A stretch of DNA of 64,000 bases. Source: Nicotiana tabacum (Eukaryota; Streptophyta; Magnoliopsida; Solanales; Solanaceae). Numbering within the stretch: position 1 is the stretch's first letter; each line of letters begins with the position of its first letter. The translations under genes were made by a program, and so were the position numbers. The notes beneath the pieces were generated by a model. The model was not told the origin of the DNA. It ran no database searches and saw only the letters and a list, made by a program, of their open reading frames with translations. Location: contig NC_134082.1 of assembly GCF_000715075.1 (NCBI RefSeq), forward strand, positions 194,483,948 through 194,547,947, read 5' to 3'. Below are positions 56,660-64,000 of this stretch, piece after piece.

Positions 56660-58225
56660 TTCTTTTTATGCTGGTTTCAATGATATGACATGCATGAGGA
56701 ATCTCCGGCCCAGTCTCAAAAGCCAATCTAATTCTGAAATAGTAATTCAAGAAATAGAGTGTGAGGATGAATCAGAATATGACGAGGATGAAGACTTTGA
56801 AGAGATTAGTAAAGAATTAAGCCATTTTGAAGAAAAACCCAAGCCTAACATGAGTGATACAGAAGCAATCAATTTAGGGGACCAAGATAATGTCCGGGAA
56901 ACTAAAATAAGTGTCCATCTTGAACTACAACTCAGAGAGGAGATAATTAAAGCACTGTTCGAGTATAAAGATGTTTTTGTATGGTCTTATGACGATATGC
57001 CAGGTCTAAGCACTAACTTGGTGGTTCACAAATTGCCCACTGACCCGGCATTTCCCCATGTAAAGCAGAAGCTGAGGAAGTTTAAAACTAATATGAGTGT
57101 GAAGATTAAGGAAGAGGTCACCAAACAGTTTAAGGCCAAGGTCATTCGGGTCACCCGGTATCCCACCTGGTTAGCCAATGTTGTGCCTGTACCGAAGAAG
57201 GATGGCAAGACCAAGGTGTGTGTTGATTATCGAGATCTCAACAAGGCAAGTCCCAAGGATAACTTCCCACTGTCGAACATCCATATATTGATCGATAATT
57301 GTTCCAAACATGAGATTGGTTCTTTTGTGGATTGTTATGCGGGTTACCACCAGATCTTAATGGATGAGGAAGACGCAGAAAAGACAGCATTCATCACGCC
57401 ATATGGAACGTACTGTTATTAGGTCATGCCATTTGGTTTGAAAAATGCCGGGGCAACCTACATGAGGGCAATGACGACCATATTCCATGACATGATACAC
57501 AAGGAGATCGAGGTTTATGTGGATGATGTAATTGTCAAGTCTAGAAAGCAATCTGACCATGTAAAAGATCTAAGAAAGTTCTTACAAAGGCTTCGCAGGT
57601 ACAATCTCAAGCTCAATCCTGCAAAATGCGCGTTTGATGTTCCATCTAGAAAGTTGTTGGGATTCGTAGTCAGCCGTTGAGGTATTGAATTAGACCCGTC
57701 AAAGATATCCATGAGTTGTCACCTCCAAAGAACAAGACCGAGGTGATGAGTCTGTTGGGGAGATTGAATTACATCAGCCGGTTTATTGCTCAGCTCATGA
57801 CAACTTGTGAGCCCATCTTCAAACTGTTAAAGAAAGATGTCGCGGTTAAGTGGAAAAATGAATTTCAGGAAGCATTTGATAAGATAAAGGGGTACTTGTC
57901 AAACCCACCTGTGTTGGTCCCGCCAGAATAAGGGAGACCTTTGATTCTGTATTTGACGGTCTTGGACAATTCATTTAGATGTGTGTTGGGACAGCGTGAC
58001 ATTACCGGCAGGAAGGAGCAGGCCATATATTATCTCAGTAAGAAATTCACATCTTACGAGGTTAAGTACACTCATCTTGAGAGGACGTGTTGCGCCCTAA
58101 CTTGGGTAGCCCAGAAGCTGAAACATTATTTGTCATCTTATACTACTTACCTCATCTCTCGCTTGGATCCGTTGAAGTATATCTTCCAGAAGCCTATGAC
58201 CACGGGAAGGCTCGCAAAGTGGTAG
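56660..58225 (+). pseudogene. Outer element reverse transcriptase and first RNase H
   Basis: 56,660-57,422: acidic leader, then RT (PVPKKDGKTKVCVDYRDLNK, SFVDCYAGYHQILMDEEDAE). A TAG at 57,420-57,422 replaces Arg before VMPFGLKNAGATYMRAM. 57,426-57,680: catalytic YVDD in EVYVDDVIVKSRKQ and the thumb (LKLNPAKCAFDVPSRKLLGF). After a stop and a small deletion at about 57,680-57,715, the connection (NYISRFIAQLMTTCEPIFKL) is complete here, unlike in the inner copy. 57,941-58,225 is the first RNase H (QAIYYLSKKFTSYEVKYTHL, SSYTTYLISRLDPLKYIF). Stops at about 57,929 and 58,223. Confidence 0.9.
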
Positions 58226-58389
58226 ATTTTCCTCATAGAATTTGACATTGTCTACTTGACTAGGACTGCAATGAAAGCCCAGGCATTGGCTGATCATTTG
58301 GCTGAGAACCCAGTAGGTGAAGAATATAAGCCTTTGAAAACTTATTTCCCTGATGAAGAGGTAATGGACATTGATGAGTTGGAATAGGT

Positions 58390-58960
58390 CGAAAAGCCAA
58401 GATGGAAACTTTTCTTTGATGGGGCTACTAATATGAAAGGAGTTGGGATAGGAGCGGTACTTATTTCTGAAACAGGGCATCACTACCCTGTTATGGCTCA
58501 ACTTTGGTTCTACTGTACTAACAACATGGCTGAGTACGAGGCATGCATTTTGGGTTTGAGGATGGATGTGGATATGGGTGTCCAGAAAGTCTTGGTCTTG
58601 GGTGATTCGGGCCTTCTGGTGCACCATATTCAGGGAAAGTGGGAAACACGGGATTGAAAACTCATACCGTATCGACAATGTTTACATAATCTTTGTTAGC
58701 GATTCCAATCAATAGAGTTCAGGCATATTCCGAGGATTTATAATGAGGTCGCTGATGCCTTGGCTACCCTGGCATCAATGTTACATCATCCGGATAAGGC
58801 TTATGTCGACCCGTTGCATATTCAAATCCATGACCAGTATGCTTATTGTAATGTGGTGGAAGAAGAACTTGACGGTGAGCCTTGGTTTCATGATATCAAG
58901 GAATATATTAGGATAGAGGTGTATCCAGTACAAGCCACATGCGATCAAAAGAGAACAACT
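58390..58960 (+). pseudogene. Outer element second, archaeal-type RNase H (aRH)
   Basis: It follows the first RNase H, as in the inner copy. Acids visible in order: WKLFFDGATNMKG, NNMAEYEACILGL, VLGDSGLLVHHIQG, and NEVADALATLASM. Stops at about 58,656 and 58,697. A linker (YIRIEVYPVQATCDQKRTT) leads to integrase. Confidence 0.86.
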
Positions 58961-60128
58961 AGGCGATTGGCAAGCGGTTTTTTCTTCAGCAGAGGGGTTT
59001 TGTACAAAAGGACTCCAGATCTTAGATTGCTGAGATGCATAAATGCTAGGCATGCCACAACTATTATGACTAAAGTACATTCTGGAGTCTGTGGACCGCA
59101 CATGAGCGGGTATGTGCTGGCAAAGAAGATTCTCCGAGAAGGTTATTATTGGCTCACTATAGAGCGAGATTGTATCAGTTTCGTGCGTAAATGTCATTAG
59201 TGCCAAGTGCATGGAGATTTGATTCATTCTCCACCATCTGAATTACACACGATGTCTGCACCATGGCCTTTTGTTGCGTGGGGCATGAATGTCATTGGGC
59301 TAATTGAGCCATCAACATCGAATGGGCACAGGTTTATTCTGGTGGCCATAGATTATTTCACCAAATGTTTTGAGGCTAAAACATTCAAGTTTGTAACCAA
59401 GAAGGCGGTGGTTGATTTTGTGCACTCAAATATCATTTGCCAGTTTGGGATACCGAAGGTAATCATCACAGATAATGGTGCTAATATCAATAGTCATCTG
59501 ATGAAAGAGGTGTGTCAACAGTTTAAGATTATACATCGCAATTCCACCCCATACCGCCCAAGGTGAATGGAGTAGTCGAGGCAACCAACAAGAACATAAA
59601 AGAGATACTTCGAAAAATGGTGGAAGGTTCTAGGCAGTGGCATGAAAAGCTGCCGTTTGTATTGCTGGGTTATCGCACTACTGTTCGTACTCAGTAGGGG
59701 TGATTCCTTATTTGTTGGTATATGGCACCGAAGTAGTGATACCTGCAGAAGTGGAAATTCCATCCCTTTGAATTGTCGCGGAGGTTGAGATCGATGATGA
59801 TGAGTGGGTCAAAACCCGCTTGGAACAATTAAGATTGATCGACGAGAAAAGATTGGCAGCAGTGTGTCATGACCAGTTGTATCAACAGAGAATGAAAAGA
59901 GCATACAATAAGAAGGTGCGTCCACAGAAGTTTGAAGTGGGTCAGTTAGTATTGAAACGCGTTCTTCAACATCAGGTTGAAGCAAAAGGCAAGTTTGCCC
60001 CAAACTGGCAGGGGCTGTTCGTTGTAACCAAGGTGTTGTCCAATGATGCATTGTACTTGACAGATGTAGAAGGCAAATGTGTAGAAATGGCTATCAACTC
60101 TGATGCAGTCAAGAGATACTATGTATGA
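58961..60128 (+). pseudogene. Outer element integrase
   Basis: Zinc-binding HHCC: VHSGVCGPHMSGYVLAKKIL and FVRKCH, where a TAG (59,198-59,200) stands before CQVHGD. The first catalytic position is changed: WGMNVIG has Asn where the inner copy has Asp. The second Asp is present (IITDNGANINSHLM). The Glu position lies after a frameshift at about 59,563 (VNGVVEATNKN). The C-terminal part 59,820-60,128 is open (RAYNKKVRPQKFEVGQLVL, GKFAPNWQGLFVVTKVLSN) and ends at the original stop. Inactive by several lesions. Confidence 0.88.
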
Positions 60129-60249
60129 TTTTCTTTGTTTGATTGTACTTGTTTTTAATTGGCATGTTTTGAATACTGAAATGAAGAAGGCATTTTGTTC
60201 TGCTATCTAAACACTTCATCCCTTGTCACCCCCTTTGAGCCTTATTTAT

Positions 60250-60480
60250 TTTCTTTCATACCCCTCTTTCGGAATCAGTAACAAATATCAGAAGCACAAA
60301 CGTAAAAGATAAGTAAAGGAAGGAGAGAAAAATAGAAAGGGAAGAATGAAAAGAGAAAGAAAAGAATGAAAAAAGAAATAAAAGAATAAAAAGAAAAAAG
60401 AAGAAGAAAAACAAAAAAAGAGAAAAAGAAAGCAAAAGAGAAAGCAAAGAAAGAGAAAAAGAAAAATCGCAACAACAGAG
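60250..60480 (+). repeat. Purine-rich simple sequence (GAAA/AAAG)n
   Basis: Between about 60,295 and 60,470 the plus strand is nearly all A and G, with blocks such as GAAAAAGAAAGCAAAAGAG. The inner element has only a short equivalent (34,180-34,235). The Phe/Leu/Ser-rich minus-strand frames are artefacts. Confidence 0.85.
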
Positions 60481-60495
60481 CAATTCCTATGTCAT

Positions 60496-60536
60496 GAACT
60501 ACGTGCGACCTGATTCCTTTTAAGGATACGTAGGCA
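60496..60536 (+). other. Junction hairpin C (outer element, after pol)
   Basis: GAACTACGTGCGACCTGATT leads to GGATACGTAGGCA. The outer stem is CTACGT/ACGTAG and the inner stem TCCTT/AAGGA, both perfect. Confidence 0.88.
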
Positions 60537-60821
60537 GCCTCACGGTTCGGTCCCATCAAAGTAAAAATCCAAAAATCCCCAAACAAGATACTAGGGCAGA
60601 AGTTGTGGTTGTTATCAAAAATCTGATTCCGAAAGTTGTAGTTTTGAACCCATTCGAATTGTCTGAGCTTTTTATACCCTTTCTTTCTAAACCCACCCAA
60701 AAGCCACATTACGGTCCAAAGAAAGACCTTCCGATCAGTCTTCGAGAAATGCCAAGTCAAGCAGGTAGAGGTGATTCATATCAGGGGCAACACAATGGTC
60801 CAAATAGGAAAAAGAAATAAA

Positions 60822-61075
60822 AAATGAGAGAGCCTTATTGGTGAAAACCCTCGCGGGCACCGTAAGGTGACGAGATCTGAGAGAAATAAAAATGAGAGAG
60901 TCTTATTGGTGAAAACCCTCACGGGCACCATAAGGTGACAGGAGGTGAGAGAAATAAAAAAATGAGAGAGTCTTATTGGTGAAAACCCTCACGGTCACCG
61001 TAAGGCGAAAGTGAGTTGAGAGATAAACGAATGAGAGAGGTCTGCTGGTGAAAACCTTTCAAGGCACCGCAAGAT
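60822..61075 (+). repeat. Outer element tail array 3, about 70-bp unit, four copies
   Basis: Each unit has ATGAGAGAGTCTTATTGGTG, AAAACCCTCACGGGCACC and GTAAGGTGAC. The last unit is diverged. It matches 33,655-33,835 in reverse. Confidence 0.9.
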
Positions 61076-61814
61076 GAACAAGATCAGGATTTGGGTGAAG
61101 AAATCAGGTTATGGAAATTCCGGAGCAACAAAGTATGGCAACCGAAAATTGATTGGTTGGACAGATTGGGCCGATTAATCCAAATTGCATGTCATGATCA
61201 TTGGCGCCAGTTGTTCCACTCAGATAAGTCTCTTTTCTTTTGTCTCTTCAGATAGTCTTCCAATTTTAGATTTCCTTATCCTTAACTCTGAAGGTCATTG
61301 CATTTCATTTCTTTTGGGTTTATTTCTCTAAGATGTTCCTAATGTCAGTTCTGTTTAAGCAAATAAGAAGGAATTTCAAAGCTCACTACCAGCTTCAAGA
61401 TTGCAAAGCACAGTGCGGCCAAAGCACACCAAAGATAGCATGATGTAAAGTGGGACAAAGCACCAACAAGAGTTTCATCGGCAAAATGATTTGGTAATTT
61501 CATGGGAGATGCAGAGGTTCCGTTAAAGGGGTCAGAGGTGTGAAACAACGGTTCAGGTATAGAACACTCAGGTCATTCAGGGTCATAGGGTTTTGAAAGT
61601 CAGTCGGAAAGTCAAGCGGTTCAGGGCCAGTTCGGGGAAACCAGTCAAAACAAAACAATGCAGCGGAGAGACCTTCAACAAAGAATGCCATCAACTAACC
61701 ACCGCATTTTAAATTGACGAATTTTTCTTTGATTAAACAGGGGCAGGAAATTTTGGTTGTTTCGGAGAAACCTTCCGTGGAGAAAGGCGGTCACCAAACA
61801 GGTTTGATTTTTGA
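61076..61814 (+). other. Outer element tail, unique part
   Basis: Non-coding 3' region between arrays. I see no gene, only short artefactual frames. Confidence 0.45.
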
Positions 61815-62240
61815 TTTTTTAGGACCCTCCTGGAAAATGGGACGTAGCGTAAAGTTTAGAAATATCATAATCTAGCTGAAATGTATCCCAAAGGAATATA
61901 AGCAGGTTTAGAATTTTGCATGTTCGAGATAAGATTCAATTAGGAGTTTCCAGGACCCTCATGAATAATGGGACTTAACTTTAAGATTTCGATTAGATAA
62001 CAACATTTAGCGTAAATTTTGTTGTAGGATAGTATAATTCAGCCATAAAAGTTGTCACTCTTAAGATAAAATTAGACCTTTGAGTTTCAGGACCCTCCTG
62101 GATAATGTGGAGTAGTTTAAAGACCCTCTTAGATAACAAGATTTAGCAAAAGTCGCACCTTTAGAAGATATAACTTAGATTTAAAACTGTCGTTTAGGTA
62201 AGAATTGTCAGGACCCCCTAGATAATGGGACCTAGCTTTC
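61815..62240 (+). repeat. Outer element tail array 2, four copies, about 125-140 bp
   Basis: CAGGACCCTCCTGGATAATG and variants at about 61,821, 61,950, 62,088 and 62,209, with spacers carrying TTTAGA, AGATAACA(A)GATTTAGC and TTCTTTAAGA-like words. Homologous to 32,280-32,960. Confidence 0.9.
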
Positions 62241-62249
62241 AAATTCTTA

Positions 62250-63320
62250 GTAATACTTGGTAATATGATTCGTTTTACACTTACATATGTTCCCAGATAC
62301 CCAAACTGGGGCAGAAAAATTTCTTCTGTTTTTGTCATTTTGTTGAAGTCAGGAGCCCGCCTGAAGAGTAGGGAATACATTCAAGTCAGTAGTCAAGAGC
62401 CCGCCTGGAGATCAGGGAATACATTTCAAGTTAGTAGTCAGGAGCCCGATTGGAGAGCAGGGAATACATTTCAAGTTAGCAGTCAGGAGCCCGCCTGGAG
62501 AGCAAGGAATACATTTCAAGTTAGCAGTCAGGAGCCCTCCTGGAGAGCAGGGAATACATTTCAAGTCTAGCAGTCAGGAGCCCGCCTGGAAAGTAGGGAA
62601 TACATTTCAAGTCAGCAATTAGGAGCCCACCTGGAGAACAAGGGAGTATAACTCAAGTTTTAGTTTTCAAGTTCTTATTAATATTTGGTAATGCAGTTCG
62701 TTCTACACTTACATATATGCCCAAATACTCAAACTGGGACCGAAAATTTCCTTTGTTTTTGTCTATTTTGTTGATGTTAGGAGCCCGCCTGGAGAGCAGC
62801 GAATACATTCAAGTTCAGCATTCAGGAGCCCGCCTGGAGAACAAGGGAGTACAATTCAAATTTTAGTTTTCAAGTTCTTATTGATATTTGGTAATGTGAT
62901 TCGTTTTACACTTACATATGTTCCTAGATACCCAAACTGGGGCAGAAAAATTTCCTCTATTTTTGTCATTTTGAAGTCATGAGCCCGCCTGAAGAGTAGG
63001 TAATACATTCAAGTTAGAAGTCAGGAGCCCGCCTGGAGAGCAGGGAATACATTTCAAGTTAGCAGTTAGGAGCCCGTCTGGAGAGCAGGGAATACATTTC
63101 AAGTTAGCAGTCAGGAGCCCGCCTGGAGAGCAGGGAATACATTTCAAGTTAGCAGTCAGGAACCCGTCTGGAGAGCAGGGAATACATTTCAAGTTAGCAG
63201 TCAGGAGCCCGCCTGGAGAGCAGGGAATACATTTCAAATCTAGCAGTCAGGAGCCCGCCTGGAGAGCAGGGAATACATTCAAGTTCAGCAGTCAGGCATC
63301 CACCTGGAGAAAAGGAAAAA
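62250..63320 (+). repeat. Outer element tail array 1, 45-bp units in higher-order blocks
   Basis: The unit is CAGTCAGGAGCCCGCCTGGA then GAGCAGGGAATACATTTCAAGTTAG-like sequence, about 45 bp, in more than 15 copies. Three blocks are separated by an approximately 95-bp spacer (TTCTTATTGATATTTGGTAA, CTTACATATGTTCC, CCCAAACTGGGGCAGAAA) at about 62,245, 62,675 and 62,875, making a higher-order repeat. The inner element has the spacer once. The 15-codon peptide repeats are artefacts. Confidence 0.93.
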
Positions 63321-63560
63321 CATCTCAGATTACAATTCAAGGCGGCAACAAAGGGATTCTGCCGGGAGAATACAAGGCAACAAGAACCACATGAGCAAGT
63401 TTGAAGATATAAATAGGATTTTGTAATGCATAGATCATAGTCTAGTCTATCTTCTTTTTATTTTATCATGGTGTAATAAGGGGATACAGTAAGCAGTAGC
63501 AGCAACAACAACAATAGTGAAATCACAGTTTTGTGGCAGTCCCAGCTACCAAAACTTCCC

Positions 63561-63604
63561 GAACTACATTGACCTGATTCCTTTATAGCCGAGGGTATGT
63601 AGGA
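63561..63604 (+). other. Junction hairpin D (outer element, before 3' LTR)
   Basis: GAACTACATTGACCTGATTC leads to GGGTATGTAGGA. The outer stem is CTACAT/ATGTAG, with both arms changed relative to copies A and C. The inner stem is CCT/AGG, weaker. Confidence 0.78.
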
Positions 63605-63724
63605 AACCTCGGAAGCAGGGTGCGGTAAAATCTTTCAAAAATATTTCCCACGGTGTATTCAAGCGGGCAAAAATCGCTCGTATCCGCTCACTTTATCTTT
63701 GCACGAAAACTCTTCGTGTTTCCG

Positions 63725-63740
63725 AGCAAAGAGGGGCAGC
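63725..63740 (+). promoter_or_regulatory. Outer element polypurine tract
   Basis: AGCAAAGAGGGGCAGC lies directly before the 3' LTR. Confidence 0.85.
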
Positions 63741-64000
63741 TGTGAGCACGTGATTTTTGTCCTATATTAATTACTCCCATAAATTCAAAACAAAATAATT
63801 TATTTTCATTATTTGCAATTTTTGTGAATTTTGTGGCATTTTCTGATAATTGTTTGCATTTGTTTGTGCATTTTCATTTTTGTTTAATTAATGAAAATAC
63901 AAAATATCACGCATTGCATTTAGGGTTTAATTTTACATTGTTTAGATTAATTAGTAAATTAGTTTGTTTTATAAAATATGAAAATCACAAAAAAAAGTAG
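63741..64000 (+). repeat. Outer element 3' LTR, first 260 bp
   Basis: TGTGAGCACGTGATTTTTGT and onward matches 25,819-26,080 with few differences (for example CTTTTTGCCC against ATTTTTGTCC). The LTR continues beyond the window. Confidence 0.93.

Larger units (their letters stand above)
25819..64000 (+). mobile_element. Outer Tat/Ogre-type Ty3 retrotransposon, interrupted, runs off the window
   Basis: The 5' LTR starts TGTGAGCACGTG at 25,819, inside chromovirus integrase. The same sequence, preceded by a polypurine tract, starts the 3' LTR at 63,741. Internal order on the plus strand: PBS, leader, extra ORF, gag, protease, probable intron, RT, RNase H, second RNase H, integrase, repeat-rich tail. 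This order, the tRNA-Arg-like primer site and the extra 5' ORF identify the Tat lineage, Ogre type. Without the nested inner element, 25,819 to 63,740 is about 18.7 kb, plus a 3' LTR of about 4 kb. All ORFs are broken. Confidence 0.9.

Noticed and set aside
34430..60128. A single huge inverted duplication of gag-pol
   Set aside because: The two copies have different LTR families, separate LTR pairs and their own PBS and polypurine tracts, so they are independent insertions.
62265..63237. Open frames with 15-residue peptide repeats (SQEPAWRAGNTFQV and, on the other strand, LKCIPCSPGGLLTAN); the same in 31,254-31,813
   Set aside because: The 45-bp DNA unit is divisible by three, so any frame without a stop in one unit stays open. 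Both strands are open, spacers break the frames, and the array lies in a retrotransposon 3' region.
62340..63310. Regular short repeats resembling a CRISPR array
   Set aside because: Units are contiguous tandem repeats without unique spacers, in plant retrotransposon DNA.

Overview
This is plant nuclear DNA, almost certainly Solanaceae and probably Nicotiana-like (inference). The support is a tRNA-derived SINE of the Solanaceae TS/SolS type ending in TTG repeats, plant L1-type LINEs, Tekay/Del and Tat/Ogre-type Ty3 retrotransposons, and one intron-containing cell-wall gene. No bacterial, organellar or viral operon is present. The only intact host gene I can support is a four-exon xyloglucan endotransglucosylase/hydrolase (XTH) at 17,333-18,807. 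Nearly everything else is transposable-element DNA, much of it nested.

Layout. 1-2,277: the end of a hAT transposon (minus strand, BED zinc-finger remnant) inserted into the RNase H region of an older 5'-truncated LINE (2,278 to about 4,945, minus). 4,945-9,838: AT-rich host DNA with a MITE-like element, a SINE flanked by a perfect 18-bp target-site duplication, and an old diverged direct duplication. 9,839-17,082: a full-length but decayed L1 LINE (plus) bounded by an 11-bp duplication; it landed about 50 bp upstream of the XTH TATA box and pushed the distal promoter 7.2 kb away. 17,131-18,807: XTH promoter and gene. 20,032-21,066: a non-autonomous Mutator-like element with a 9-bp duplication. 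21,517-25,818: the 3' LTR and end of pol of a Tekay-type chromovirus (minus). 25,819 to beyond 64,000: a Tat/Ogre-type retrotransposon (outer element, plus), inserted in the chromovirus. Its 5' LTR is itself split by a second, complete 19.2-kb Tat/Ogre-type element (inner element, 28,242-47,475, minus). The two elements therefore look like a giant inverted repeat but are separate insertions.

Both Ogre-type elements share one architecture: long LTR, a primer-binding site fitting tRNA-Arg, an extra ORF before gag (DUF7745-like globular part plus coiled coil), gag, protease, a probable intron, RT, two RNase H domains, integrase, then a 3.5-kb untranslated tail made of three families of tandem repeats, and a polypurine tract. 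Both carry stops and frameshifts, so neither can act autonomously.

The most interesting unexplained signal is a motif of about 45 nt that recurs at the module junctions of both elements (before ORF1, between ORF1 and gag, after pol, before the 3' LTR; seven copies here). Its flanks are conserved, and both of its stems change on both arms together, which is what a selected RNA hairpin would look like.
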